This document shows, piece after piece, positions 41,207 through 50,438 of a stretch of 64,000 nt of DNA. The translations under genes were made by a program, and so were the position numbers. Position 1 is the first letter of the stretch. Every line of letters starts with the position of its first letter. Source of the stretch: Merdimmobilis hominis (lineage in GTDB: Bacteria; Bacillota; Clostridia; Oscillospirales; Ruminococcaceae); the NCBI RefSeq assembly GCF_021109255.1, contig NZ_JAJODG010000002.1; one strand, 5' to 3'. The notes beneath the pieces are model-generated. The model did not search any database. It was not told the DNA's origin and saw nothing but the letters and a program-made list of their open reading frames with translations.

Positions 41207-41662
41207 TTGAAGAAAAAAGTTGTCATTTATTATCTGATTATCCGGTCGGCCGTCCGTTTGGGCGCCGCTGCCTTTCTAGCGTTGGATGGGGTGGTGGCGC
41301 TCCCTTATGCGGTCTATCTGCCAACGATAGCTATGGCCGCAGGGGAACTGGGGGTGACCGTCTGGTATTTCGCCAAATACATCACCCGCCAGAAGCTGGC
41401 TTTCGTCCTGGGATTGGATACCCTGCTGACCCTGTGGAATATCGTCGTCCTCTCAGTGATCCCCGTTTCGGTGAGCGCAGCAGAGACCATGGTCTGTGGC
41501 ACCTTCCTGGATGTCCTCCTCAACCTGGTGCTGCTGGTGCTAGTGCTCAAGGGGAGAAAATATGTGGTCATCCAGGACCCCAAACCCCGCCGGACCCGCC
41601 GTGCCATCGAAGCCAAGCGGGCAAAAAAATCTGCGGGGACGCAGGATTCCCCCGAAATTTAA
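41207..41662 (+). CDS. small polytopic membrane protein of unknown function
   Basis: The 151 residues form four hydrophobic segments (about 7-30, 33-55, 64-86 and 90-112) followed by a very basic tail (RRTRRAIEAKRAKKS). No family was recognised. The start codon is TTG, supported by GCGGAGGAA 5 bases upstream. It is a single gene with a terminator behind it and the MATE gene converging on it. Confidence 0.75.
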   Translation: MKKKVVIYYLIIRSAVRLGAAAFLALDGVVALPYAVYLPTIAMAAGELGVTVWYFAKYITRQKLAFVLGLDTLLTLWNIVVLSVIPVSVSAAETMVCGTFLDVLLNLVLLVLVLKGRKYVVIQDPKPRRTRRAIEAKRAKKSAGTQDSPEI

Positions 41663-41667
41663 ACAAA

Positions 41668-41706
41668 AAGCCGCGGCTTGGAACAAACCCAGGCCGCGGT
41701 CTTTTC
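41668..41706. terminator. terminator between convergent genes
   Basis: GCCGCGGC and GCCGCGGT pair across a TTGGAACAAACCCAG loop, with AAAAA before and TCTTTTC after. Confidence 0.75.
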
Positions 41707-41717
41707 ATATTGTATTA

Positions 41718-43109
41718 TTATGCTGCGGCCCGCTCCGCCCAATCGGAGCGGAAGAACCGGTGCAGGCTGATGATGCCCCGCACGTTGATGTCGACACACA
41801 TGGCTATCCAAATGCCTGGAAGGCCCATGTCAAAGACATAGGTGAGGAGGAAGGCCAGGGGGATACGCACGGCCCACATCCCTAAAAAGCCGATATAGAA
41901 CGGCCATTTGGAGTCGCCGGATCCCCGAAGCGCCCCGGCCACAATGGTTCCGGCGGCGGAGAGGGGCTGTGCCAGGGACTCGATTTTTAGGCAGAGGGCG
42001 CCCAGGGCGATAACTGCGGCATCGGCGGAAAAAATCCCCACCAGCTTGTCGGGGAAGAAGAAGAGGAGAAGGCCGGTCAAAGTGAGCATACCCATCCCCA
42101 TAAAGGTTGCGATTTTACCGTACTGTCGGGCCCGGGAGGCATTTTTTGCCCCCACCGACTGCCCGACCAAAGTGGTCGCTGCATAGGAGAACCCGCCGCT
42201 GGGCAGGTAAGAGAGGGATTCCGCGGTGTTGGCCAAGGTATGGGCAGCCAACGCCACTGTCCCCAAGCCGGTGACCACCCGGGTGAAGATCAGCTGCCCC
42301 ATGGTGATGATGCCCCGCTCCAAAAAGACGGGGATGCCTATGCCAGCCATCCGCCGCAGGATAAAAGGGTCGTCTTGGCGGCAGTCCCGCAGGCGGATCT
42401 GCAGGGGGCCTTTGCGGTGCAGTAGGGTTAGGACCATCAGCACCCCCACAAAGATGGCAGCGATGACCGATCCCACCGCTGCACCGGCCACCCCTATGCC
42501 CGCGCCCCAAATGGTGAAGGTGCGCCCAAAAAGGGCGACGGTGCGGGTGGGGAAGATGAACAGGGTGTTGAAGAGGATGTTGACCAGGTTGGACAGGGCG
42601 TTGAGGACCATGGGGGTCTTCATATCCCCGGTGCAGCGGAGGATGGCGGAGAACACCATGCCGAACAGCTGGAAGGGGAGGGCCATGCAGAAGATCCGCA
42701 GGTAGAGCCCGGCATCCCCTAGGATTTCTGGCGCGCCGCCCATCAGCCGGGGGATCAGGGGGGCAATGAGCATGGTGGCCCCCATTAAAAGGATGCCGAG
42801 AAAGGCGCAGAATCGGACTGCCTGGCGCACCACCTTGCGGGCAGAATCCATGTCCTGGGCGCCAGTGTACTGGGCCACCTGGACGGCGAAACCGGTGCTC
42901 ACCGCATTGAGCAGGCCGCCGATCAGCCAGATGGACGAGGTGTTGATCCCCACCGCAGCGGTGGCATTGGCCCCCAGGGAGCCCACCATGGCAGTGTCCA
43001 CATATTGGACAGCGGTGAACAGGATCTGTTCTAAGATGGCGGGCCAGGAGAGAAGGAATACCGTGCGGACCGGGTTTTTGCTGCCTAGGATGTCGTGTTG
43101 GTTTGCCAT
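41718..43109 (-). CDS. MATE-family efflux transporter
   Basis: This 463-residue protein with about 12 membrane helices belongs to the MATE (NorM/DinF-like) cation-coupled exporters. The N-terminal region LSWPAILEQILFTAVQYVDT and the repeat-related LERGIITMGQLIFTRVVTGL and GFSYAATTLVGQSVGAK in the second half are typical. The ATG after GGAGG (MANQHDILG) is preferred to an in-frame ATG 18 bases upstream that has no binding site. The exported compound is unknown. Confidence 0.92.
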   Translation of the reverse strand: MANQHDILGSKNPVRTVFLLSWPAILEQILFTAVQYVDTAMVGSLGANATAAVGINTSSIWLIGGLLNAVSTGFAVQVAQYTGAQDMDSARKVVRQAVRFCAFLGILLMGATMLIAPLIPRLMGGAPEILGDAGLYLRIFCMALPFQLFGMVFSAILRCTGDMKTPMVLNALSNLVNILFNTLFIFPTRTVALFGRTFTIWGAGIGVAGAAVGSVIAAIFVGVLMVLTLLHRKGPLQIRLRDCRQDDPFILRRMAGIGIPVFLERGIITMGQLIFTRVVTGLGTVALAAHTLANTAESLSYLPSGGFSYAATTLVGQSVGAKNASRARQYGKIATFMGMGMLTLTGLLLFFFPDKLVGIFSADAAVIALGALCLKIESLAQPLSAAGTIVAGALRGSGDSKWPFYIGFLGMWAVRIPLAFLLTYVFDMGLPGIWIAMCVDINVRGIISLHRFFRSDWAERAAA

Positions 43110-43222
43110 GGGTAGAAAATCCTCCATTGTCGCATTTTTTATGGTGAGGGCGAGAAAAAAAGATCCCCATTGAAGCGCCGCACTTCAAGAGGAACCTTTT
43201 TTACGTCGGCGGGAGAGGCCGG

Positions 43223-43831
43223 CTATTCTTCCAACGTCTCCTGCAATATGGTGTGGACGGTGTGCTCATCCCCGGTGACCAAGGCGATGATCCCCCGGTA
43301 AAAGATGGTGGGGTCGCACAAGAACCGCTTTTTGATCTGTTCGCATTCTTTTTCGGTGGGCACAAAGAGGGAGAGATTCAGCAGGTCGCTTCCGATGTCG
43401 GAAATGCACAGGGAGAGCCGGTACCCGTCGGAGACCTTTTCAATCTTGACCTGGTTTTCCTTTTCAATCCGCTGGCGCAGGTAGTATTCCTCCGCGGCGC
43501 GCATGGATTTTTCCCGCACCGAAAGGGGGATGTTCTTTTCAAAGGTGCGGGCGGTTTTCACCCCCAAGTCGCTGAGGCGGAACCGCTGTTCCCCCTCCCC
43601 TTGGGAAATGTCTACAATATGGCCGGAGGAGAGGAGTTCGCTGATGGCCTCGGCGTATTCAAAATAATTTGCCAAGCCCTCGCTCTGCAGGATATAATTG
43701 ATCTCAGAGAAGGTCATGTGCCGTTTGATCTTTTCCAAGATGTAGCATACCAGAATTTTGATTTCATAGTCATTGGTCAGTCCGCCTGGGTCAATCCCAG
43801 CGGTAAAGGCGTTGTTCTGCAATCTGTTCAC
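43223..43831 (-). CDS. DUF4364 family protein
   Basis: This 202-residue protein starts at GTG behind GGAAGG and contains NDYEIKILVCYILEKIKRHM and FSEINYILQSEGLANYFEYA, a winged-helix-like N-terminal half seen in the DUF4364 family of Firmicutes. A strand-rich C-terminal half follows (YRLSLCISDIGSDLLNLSLF). A DNA-binding role is plausible from the fold but unproven. It may be transcribed with the MATE gene, 113 bases downstream. Confidence 0.82.
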   Translation of the reverse strand: MNRLQNNAFTAGIDPGGLTNDYEIKILVCYILEKIKRHMTFSEINYILQSEGLANYFEYAEAISELLSSGHIVDISQGEGEQRFRLSDLGVKTARTFEKNIPLSVREKSMRAAEEYYLRQRIEKENQVKIEKVSDGYRLSLCISDIGSDLLNLSLFVPTEKECEQIKKRFLCDPTIFYRGIIALVTGDEHTVHTILQETLEE

Positions 43832-44033
43832 CCCTTCCTTCCAAGTTGATGGTTCTCCCTTATTTTACACGAAATCCGGAGAAATGAAAAGGGTGAAACG
43901 AAAGATATCCGTACGGTTGCCGTCACAATTTAGCCACAACTGCCTGGTATAGTAAATAGGACGGGAAGATCCTGCCAACAGAAGGCAATCTGCCCCACAA
44001 TACAAATGTTTTAAAGCATGAGGTGCCCCTACT

Positions 44034-44768
44034 ATGGAACAGAGACCAGCCCCTGCCAACCCCAAAATTGCAACCATTAAAATCGCCTGTATTGCGGCAG
44101 CTTTGGTGCTGATGGCAATTATCACGATACAAGTCCTGCCGCTGATGCGGATGCTCTCCCAGCCCAACGGCCAGCAGCAATTCCAGCTGTGGATTGATTC
44201 CCTGGGCTTTTGGGGCTGGTTTGTTCTCTTGGGCATCCAGATGATGCAGATCATCGTCGCATTCATCCCCGGCGAGCCGGTGGAGATTGTCTCCGGCATG
44301 CTGTATGGGGCGGTGGGGGGATTCCTCACCTGTGAACTGGGCATCCTCCTGGGATCGGTGGCCATCTTCTATGCGGTCCGGGCCTTTGGCCGCCCGCTGA
44401 TCACCGCCTTTATCCCCGAGGAGAAGTTGGCCAGCTATTCCTTTTTGCACAACGCCAAAAAGCTGGAACGGCTGACCTTTATCCTCTTTTTCCTGCCAGG
44501 CACACCCAAAGACGTGCTGACCTATGTAGCGGGGCTGACCCCAATCTCCCCCTTTAAGTTTTTGGCGATCGCCACCTTTGCCCGCGTTCCAACGGTGTTT
44601 TCCTCCACCTGGGCGGGCTCTACTATGATGGAGGGCAACTGGGAGATGACCGTCCTGATTTTCTTGGTCATCGGCGGCATCAGCCTGCTGGGAATCTGGG
44701 CCCACAACCGCCTGATGGCCAGAGCCGGAAGGGGGAATCCCCGGGAAGGGGAGACCCAGCAGCCCTAA
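44034..44768 (+). CDS. TVP38/TMEM64-family (VTT domain) membrane protein
   Basis: This 244-residue membrane protein has the VTT domain of the DedA/TVP38 superfamily. The conserved VAFIPGEPVEIVSGMLYGAV is near residue 78, and FLPGTPKDVLTYVAGLTPIS near residue 158 carries the re-entrant-loop prolines and glycines. DedA-superfamily members have been linked to lipid-carrier recycling and membrane potential; the role of this branch is unproven. GAGGTG precedes the ATG. The DUF3885-like gene follows after 15 bases. Confidence 0.88.
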   Translation: MEQRPAPANPKIATIKIACIAAALVLMAIITIQVLPLMRMLSQPNGQQQFQLWIDSLGFWGWFVLLGIQMMQIIVAFIPGEPVEIVSGMLYGAVGGFLTCELGILLGSVAIFYAVRAFGRPLITAFIPEEKLASYSFLHNAKKLERLTFILFFLPGTPKDVLTYVAGLTPISPFKFLAIATFARVPTVFSSTWAGSTMMEGNWEMTVLIFLVIGGISLLGIWAHNRLMARAGRGNPREGETQQP

Positions 44769-44783
44769 AAGGAGGGACATGCC

Positions 44784-45401
44784 ATGCACGACGTCAACCG
44801 GTGTATCCGTGCAGTAGGGCTTGAGGGACTTTCCCCGCCCATCTTTTACCAGTGCCCTGTCGCCCTGCGATTTGAAATTGGGGATCCGGCCCTCGGCCCC
44901 TATGATGGGGGCCGCCTGTCGTCTGTTTATTCAGCCGGGGCACTTCTGCGGGCCAAAACCTTATTTGAGGCGCTGCCGGGGCGTTTTGACCGCCTGGTGT
45001 GGGACACCTATCCCCAAGAGGGGCAGGCTGCGCGCCAGCTCCGGGCATTTCGCCGCCGGGCCGGAGCACCGGCGCCCCAGGAGGAGGTGTTCCAGATTCT
45101 CCAGGGGGAGGAGGCCGTTCAAAAAGTCACCTACTGCTGGGATCTGGTCTGTCAGCCAATCCAGTGGGAAGTGCTGCTGGGGGAGATTATCGCTGCCGAC
45201 CTGGGGGGATTTGCCCCGCTGGCTTCATCGGTTTATTTTCTCAACACCCGAGAAAACATCCTCTACCATCTTTATGACGACCGGGGGCTGGACATCGCCG
45301 CCGAGAAGCGGGAATCCCTGCTGCCCCTCTATCGCCAGTTCTCCGCCTGGCTGCTTCCATACGACTGGGGGCGAATGGAAGAGACCTTTGGCACCCGATG
45401 A
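44784..45401 (+). CDS. DUF3885-like protein
   Basis: The 205 residues include RFEIGDP and VYSAGALLRAKTLFEALP near the N-terminus and a C-terminal LYDDRGLDIAAEKRESLLPL followed by FSAWLLPYDWGRM. This resembles the conserved YDDRG..vi...y..yn.wll.yd pattern of DUF3885, a family of unknown function found scattered in Firmicutes, sometimes near toxin-immunity genes. AAGGAGGG precedes the ATG. There is no signal peptide. The family call is from memory of the pattern. Confidence 0.68.
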   Translation: MHDVNRCIRAVGLEGLSPPIFYQCPVALRFEIGDPALGPYDGGRLSSVYSAGALLRAKTLFEALPGRFDRLVWDTYPQEGQAARQLRAFRRRAGAPAPQEEVFQILQGEEAVQKVTYCWDLVCQPIQWEVLLGEIIAADLGGFAPLASSVYFLNTRENILYHLYDDRGLDIAAEKRESLLPLYRQFSAWLLPYDWGRMEETFGTR

Positions 45402-45414
45402 TAAAAACCCCTGC

Positions 45415-45440
45415 TGCCGGAAGAAATTCCGGCCTTTTTT
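45415..45440 (+). terminator. rho-independent terminator after the DUF3885-like gene
   Basis: GCCGGAA-GAAA-TTCCGGC followed by CTTTTTT is a compact canonical terminator. Confidence 0.9.
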
Positions 45441-45479
45441 ATGCCCAAACCGGGGAATCCCCCAGCCTCTCCTTGTAGG

Positions 45480-45675
45480 GCGCCTAGCACCCCAACAAGA
45501 TTCCATCTTGGAATTGGTGTGTGGGGGTACGCCCCCCACGTTCGCGCAATCTTTTTTATTATAAAAAAGATTGACAAAAACCACGTTTAAGAGGGGCCGA
45601 ACTACACGAGGCACAGTTGAAGTCAGTACGGTCAGCGTTAGCTGACTGTGCCCCCTTAAAGATTCCCCTGCTCTT
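45480..45675 (-). repeat. composite intergenic repeat family 1, partial copy D
   Basis: Only the second half of the family 1 element is present, inverted. It has the AAGATTCCATCTT box near 45498, a GTGGGGG...CCCCCAC hairpin, AATCTTTTTTATTATAAAAAAGATT (45549-45573), then the inverted repeat at 45585-45661 with arms TTTAAGAGGGG and CCCCCTTAAA. The centre, GGCACAGTTGAAGTCAGTACG and onward, is nearly identical to copy B. The module with the GGAACC hairpin is missing. It lies in the 435-base gap before the calcium ATPase gene, in which no gene is visible. Confidence 0.82.
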
Positions 45676-45836
45676 GGGTGAGATCATTTCCTTATCTTGG
45701 GATTTCTGGCACCTTCCCTGAAACGATTGACTCCTCCCTCCTAAAAAAGCATCCCCGAAAAAGACAAGCAGGTATAATTTGTCCACTTCCTTCATACCTA
45801 TTGCTAAACAAAGTTTTGGATAAAGGAAGTGTTAGG

Positions 45837-48527
45837 ATGCCGCAAAAACTGTTGGAACAGGAGGGCCTCACCTCCAAAGAGGCGCAGAAACGGCTGCTGG
45901 AATATGGGGAAAACACCCTGTCCGCCAAAAAGAAGAGCGGGCCCCTCAAGATATTCTTGGGGCAGTTCCGGGATTTAATGGTGATCATCCTGCTGATCTC
46001 CACCGTGCTGTCGGTGATGATGGGGGAGATCACCGAGGCCATCACCATTATTGCCATTGTTCTTTTAAATGCAGTATTGGGGTTTGTACAGGAATACCGC
46101 ACCGAAAAAACCCTGGAAGCCCTCAAGGAGATGGCTGCCCCCGCTGCCCAGGTGGTCCGGGATGGGGAAGTGGTCTCGGTCCCCGCCTCCCAGATGGTGG
46201 TGGGGGATGTATTCCTTCTCAAGGCCGGGGACCGGGTTCCGGCGGATGCTCTCATCCTCTCCTCCACCAACCTGTACGCCGATGAATCGCTGCTCAGCGG
46301 GGAATCGGAACCGGTGGAAAAACACCCGGCCAAGACCTTGGAGACCGACTTCGGACCCGGCAAACTGGAGGCAGTCTACATGGGTACGGTGATCACCAAA
46401 GGCCGGGGTAAGGCCATTGCGGCGGCCACCGGCATGGAGAGTGAAATGGGCAAGATCGCCGGCATGCTGGACGACATCGAGGAGGACCCCACGCCTTTGC
46501 AGCTGAAATTGGACCAGCTGGGCAAAATTGTGGCCATCGGCTGCGTGGGCATCTGCGCGGCAGTGTCGGTGGCCGGCATCCTGCGGGGAGAAAACCTCTT
46601 TGATATGATTATCACCGGGATCTCCCTGGCGGTGGCCGCGGTGCCGGAGGGTCTGCCCGCCATCGTCACCATCTCGTTGGCCTTGGCAGTGCGGCGGATA
46701 CTGAAGCGCAACGCCTTGGTGCGCAAGCTCCATGCGGTGGAGACGCTGGGCTGTGCCAATGTGATCTGCTCCGACAAGACCGGCACCCTCACCGAAAACA
46801 AAATGACCGTCCGGGAGGTGGTCACCCCAGACCGGCGGTTGACGGTAGCTGGTGAGAACTACGCCGACAGCGCTTTTTTTGAGGACGGCAAGAAGTTTGA
46901 GGCCGTCTCTCACCAAGGGCTGATGAGCCTTTTGGAAATTGCCGCCTTCTGCAACAACGCCACCGCTTCCCGGGAGAAGGGGGGCTTCGGCCTGAAGGAG
47001 CGGTGGCAGACCACTGGGGAACCCACCGAGGCGGCCATCCAGGTATTGGCGGCCAAGGCAGGGGTTATTCCCCAGGAACTGCGCTGGTTCCGGGAGCGGG
47101 AAATCCCCTTTGATTCCGACCGCAAGATGATGACGGTGGTGGGCGGCATGGGCAGCCGGCACCGGGTATTTACCAAAGGTGCGCCGGACATCCTCCTAGG
47201 CCGCTGTACCCGCTACCAGGATGAGCGGGGGGTCCACCCCTTAAACGAGGGGGTGCGCTCCCGCATCCTCAAAGAGAACAACCGGATGGCAGAAACCGCA
47301 CTGCGGGTGTTGGGATTTGCTTACCGGGATGCCTCTTCCATCCAGGGCAACTTGGAGGAGGACCTGATCTTTGTGGGCTTGGCCGGGATGATCGATCCGC
47401 CCCGCCCTGAGGCAAAAGCCGCGGTGGAGAAGTGCCGCCGGGCCAAAATCCGGCCGGTGATGATCACCGGGGACCACATCCTCACCGCCTGTGCCATCGC
47501 CAAGGATTTGGGCATCCTTCGGGAGGGGGATTTGACCCTCACCGGCAAAGAGCTGGATGAGATGAGCGACGAGGCCCTTGACCGAGTGGTGGCCAAGGTC
47601 TCGGTTTTCTCCCGGGTGAACCCTGGCCACAAACTGCGGATCGTCCGCGCCCTGAAAAAGCGGGGGGATATTGTGGCCATGACCGGCGATGGGGTCAACG
47701 ACGCCCCCGCCATCAAGGAGGCCAACATCGGGGTGGCCATGGGAGGCGGCACCGATGTCACCAAGGAGGCGTCCTCCATCATCCTGTTGGACAACAACTT
47801 CGCCACCCTGGTGGCTGCCATTGAAGAGGGCCGGGTGATCTATCAAAACATCCGCAAGTTTATCCGGTACCTTTTGTCCTGCAACATCGGCGAGGTGGTC
47901 ACCATGTTTGTGGGGATGCTCATGGGCATGCCGGTGGTTTTGACCCCCATCCAAATCCTGCTGGTCAACCTGGTCACCGACGGCCTGCCCGCCATGGCCT
48001 TGGGCATGGATCCAGCACAGGACGACGTGATGGAGCTCTCCCCCCGCAGCTCGGAGGAATCTATCTTCTCCGGCGGCCTATTGGGCACCATCGTCTTCCG
48101 GGGGATGCTCATCGGCCTGACCACCCTCTCTATGTTTGTGGCCTTTTACCGGCTGTACGGCGGGGTGGAAGCCGCCCGCACCGGCGCCCTGATGACCTTG
48201 ATTGTCGCCCAGCTTTTCCATGTGTTTGAATGCAAGTCAGAGACCCACAGCCTGTTCGGCGTCCCCTTTTTCAACAACAAGAAGCTGATCGGCGCGGTGA
48301 TGGTCTCCGGAGGGATCGCCTTCCTGGCGTCGGAAAACACCTGGATGCGGGCCACCTTCCAGACGATCCCTCTGACTCTGAACCAGTGGCTGCTGGTGCT
48401 GGGGGCCAGTTTGATCGCCCCGATTCTGTCGGCGCTGCTCCTCAAGCTGGGCCGGGAAAAGCCCCTGGAAAACCCCGTCCCCATGAAGACGGTGCGGATT
48501 CCCCGGTCGGATTCCTTCGGCGGTTAA
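45837..48527 (+). CDS. P-type calcium-transporting ATPase (P2A type)
   Basis: This 896-residue ion pump has the full P-type set. The actuator motif is LLSGESEPVEK near residue 150, the phosphorylated aspartate is in CSDKTGTLTENKM near residue 312, and the hinge is MTGDGVNDAPAIKEAN near residue 615. The fourth membrane helix contains VPEGLPAIVT and the sixth NLVTDGLPAMALGMDPA, which supply the calcium ligands in SERCA-like pumps and support Ca2+ rather than other ions. The ATG follows AAGGAAG. Upstream sequence is repeat D, and TATAAT near 45772 lacks a good -35 box, so the promoter is uncertain. Confidence 0.93.
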   Translation: MPQKLLEQEGLTSKEAQKRLLEYGENTLSAKKKSGPLKIFLGQFRDLMVIILLISTVLSVMMGEITEAITIIAIVLLNAVLGFVQEYRTEKTLEALKEMAAPAAQVVRDGEVVSVPASQMVVGDVFLLKAGDRVPADALILSSTNLYADESLLSGESEPVEKHPAKTLETDFGPGKLEAVYMGTVITKGRGKAIAAATGMESEMGKIAGMLDDIEEDPTPLQLKLDQLGKIVAIGCVGICAAVSVAGILRGENLFDMIITGISLAVAAVPEGLPAIVTISLALAVRRILKRNALVRKLHAVETLGCANVICSDKTGTLTENKMTVREVVTPDRRLTVAGENYADSAFFEDGKKFEAVSHQGLMSLLEIAAFCNNATASREKGGFGLKERWQTTGEPTEAAIQVLAAKAGVIPQELRWFREREIPFDSDRKMMTVVGGMGSRHRVFTKGAPDILLGRCTRYQDERGVHPLNEGVRSRILKENNRMAETALRVLGFAYRDASSIQGNLEEDLIFVGLAGMIDPPRPEAKAAVEKCRRAKIRPVMITGDHILTACAIAKDLGILREGDLTLTGKELDEMSDEALDRVVAKVSVFSRVNPGHKLRIVRALKKRGDIVAMTGDGVNDAPAIKEANIGVAMGGGTDVTKEASSIILLDNNFATLVAAIEEGRVIYQNIRKFIRYLLSCNIGEVVTMFVGMLMGMPVVLTPIQILLVNLVTDGLPAMALGMDPAQDDVMELSPRSSEESIFSGGLLGTIVFRGMLIGLTTLSMFVAFYRLYGGVEAARTGALMTLIVAQLFHVFECKSETHSLFGVPFFNNKKLIGAVMVSGGIAFLASENTWMRATFQTIPLTLNQWLLVLGASLIAPILSALLLKLGREKPLENPVPMKTVRIPRSDSFGG

Positions 48528-48547
48528 AAACCGGTTCAAATCAATCA

Positions 48548-48577
48548 AAAACCCCGGGAAGCGCCTTCCCGGGGTTT
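48548..48577. terminator. bidirectional terminator between convergent genes
   Basis: AAACCCCGGGAA-GCGC-TTCCCGGGGTTT is a nearly perfect stem with an A-rich left flank. It is stronger for the minus-strand gene. Confidence 0.8.
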
Positions 48578-48585
48578 GCTGTTTC

Positions 48586-49584
48586 TTATGATGTGGGAGA
48601 GGGATCACTTCCAGATTCTTGCCGGGCGGGGTATTCCTCCAGGATGGTACGGGCTTGGGCGGTGAGCCCAGGCGAAAGGGAGAAAGGGTATACTTCTGGC
48701 TTAGATCTCAATGATTCCTCGATCGTTTTATTCCGCAAATCGGTTTCTGAAAGGGACATGGTAGCCTTGTGGTACCCCTCTAATTCAAAGTTGAGGTAAA
48801 CTGAATGGGTGAAGGTGAGGGGCAGGGATCCCTCCTCGATTTTCAGATAGTCCCCCAGTTTGGCGGTCAGATGGAGGTTGCAGAAATCCATCTCTAAGAC
48901 AGAGCCGGGATAGGTCCGGCCGTTTTCCACTGGGCTTTCCCGGTCCGCGGAGGCATAGGCCTGCCGCAAGAGCGATTCCAGTTCTGGGTGCGCCTGGGAA
49001 AGTTCTGAAAGGGGGAGCTCCAAGGAGTGGGCAAAGGCCCCATCCTTTTGGGCCTCTACCAGGATGGTGCCAACGGCAAAGGGGTCCTCCTCCTGGGGAA
49101 GAGGGGCATTCCCCACCACCGGGGCAAACCGGTAACAGGCATCCTCACCGGCGGGGAGACGGAAGAGGAACCGGGTTTCCCCCTCCACCGAGAGGGGCAG
49201 GCCGTCCATCCACCGGCCATCCGGCGATACCAGCACTGCTAGGCCGGCACCTTCTAGGCTCTCGGGCAAGCCGAAATAATAGACGGTTCCATTCACCGTG
49301 CAGGCGGGGGAGACGCCCCGGTTGCCGGGGTAATCCTGGACCCAGACGCCCAGGCGTTTGACATAGGCCAGCGGGGCGGGACCGTTTTCAGTGGGGAAGA
49401 AATACAGCTGGAAGGAATCGTCCGCGTACACCAACTCCGCCCCGGCGTCTTGTTTGACGGCCGCCCTCTGGGGATCCAGGGAGACAGGGCGCAGCTCCCC
49501 GCCCTGGAAGAGGGCGTATTTCAGGCAGGCCATGGCGGTGATAACAGAAACAGCAAGGGCAGTGGAGCGGTATTTTTTCAGCAT
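48586..49584 (-). CDS. membrane-anchored or exported protein of unknown function
   Basis: The 332 residues have a basic start and one hydrophobic segment (LKKYRSTALAVSVITAMACL), then a long exported domain with strand-rich stretches such as LAYVKRLGVWVQDYPGN, TVYYFGLPESLEGAGLAVLV and LEMDFCNLHLTAKLGDYLKI. No lipobox in the usual place and no catalytic motif were found. AGGAGG precedes the ATG. It is the last gene of a minus-strand operon with the zinc-ribbon protein, 13 bases upstream, and the SdpI-like gene. Confidence 0.78.
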   Translation of the reverse strand: MLKKYRSTALAVSVITAMACLKYALFQGGELRPVSLDPQRAAVKQDAGAELVYADDSFQLYFFPTENGPAPLAYVKRLGVWVQDYPGNRGVSPACTVNGTVYYFGLPESLEGAGLAVLVSPDGRWMDGLPLSVEGETRFLFRLPAGEDACYRFAPVVGNAPLPQEEDPFAVGTILVEAQKDGAFAHSLELPLSELSQAHPELESLLRQAYASADRESPVENGRTYPGSVLEMDFCNLHLTAKLGDYLKIEEGSLPLTFTHSVYLNFELEGYHKATMSLSETDLRNKTIEESLRSKPEVYPFSLSPGLTAQARTILEEYPARQESGSDPSPTS

Positions 49585-49597
49585 ACGATTTCCTCCT

Positions 49598-49885
49598 TCA
49601 CCGGCGGATGGGGGCCAAATCCATCCGGGAGATGGTGACCACCCCTTCCGCCTCCGCCTGGGCACCCTTCTCCGGGCCCAGTTCATAGATCGAAGCGCAC
49701 TGGGGGCAAACTGCCGCATAGTGGATGTGAAACTTCTTCAGCGACAGGAAGAACAGGTGGAAGCAATTGTATTGTTTGCTGACGTGGAAGGGGGATTGGC
49801 CGCCGCAGCCCGGGCAGGAACAGCCCTTGGCGATGCCGCAGTAATCCACCTTGCCATCGATTCCGGCAAGACCCACAAAAAACAT
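49598..49885 (-). CDS. small zinc-ribbon protein
   Basis: This 95-residue protein has two cysteine pairs, CPGCGG near residue 24 and CPQCASIYEL near residue 60. They flank a hydrophobic stretch FHVSKQYNCFHLFFLSLKKF. That pattern (CxxCG ... F-x-x-xK ... FF ... CxxC) fits the zinc-ribbon 15 type of small proteins in Firmicutes, function unknown. GGAGG precedes the ATG. It lies 59 bases downstream of the SdpI-like gene. Confidence 0.8.
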   Translation of the reverse strand: MFFVGLAGIDGKVDYCGIAKGCSCPGCGGQSPFHVSKQYNCFHLFFLSLKKFHIHYAAVCPQCASIYELGPEKGAQAEAEGVVTISRMDLAPIRR

Positions 49886-49944
49886 GGCAGTTTCCTCCTT
49901 GATTCAAAGAAGGCGCAGGGGAGATGCCCCGGCGCCGGATTATT

Positions 49945-50322
49945 TTATCTTCGCCGGCCGTCTTCGTCAAAAGTGCGCCGCAGGGCCCATTCGGTGGGGA
50001 AGATGGACGCCACCAACATGACGCACTGCATCAGCGAGAGGATGGCGCCGGTCCTGCCCACGGCGGGGACCCCTTTGTCCAGGGTGGAGAGCATCACCGC
50101 CAGGGAAAAGAAGGCCAAGGTGATCCCCCAACGCCGCCAGATCCGGCCGCAGTGCCGGTGGGCGAATTTCCAAGTGTCCTCGTTTTTCATTGACCGGGCG
50201 GTCCGGTAGCCAAACATGCTGTTGACCTGCCTGGGGCCGCCTTTGAGAAAATAGTTCCCAAGCCCCACCATGATGAGGGGGAGAAGGAGTTCCATCGAGG
50301 TCATAAATACCCAAAAGCCCAT
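49945..50322 (-). CDS. SdpI-family membrane protein
   Basis: This 125-residue protein has about three hydrophobic segments and the family signature NSMFGYRTARSMKNEDTW followed by a KFAHRHCG helix, which matches the C-terminal domain of the SdpI immunity/signal-transduction family. Classical SdpI protects against the SdpC toxin; many homologues have no toxin partner, and none is seen here. AAGGAGGATATGCG precedes the ATG. It is the first gene of the minus-strand operon. Confidence 0.85.
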   Translation of the reverse strand: MGFWVFMTSMELLLPLIMVGLGNYFLKGGPRQVNSMFGYRTARSMKNEDTWKFAHRHCGRIWRRWGITLAFFSLAVMLSTLDKGVPAVGRTGAILSLMQCVMLVASIFPTEWALRRTFDEDGRRR

Positions 50323-50438
50323 CGCATATCCTCCTTAGGCATCCCGGCAGGGGGAGCGGTTTTGCCAGCTTGCCGGGAGAACAGGGAACTTGCAGGCGCT
50401 GTGGCCGGCAACAGTAAGGCGGTACAAACGCCGCTAAT

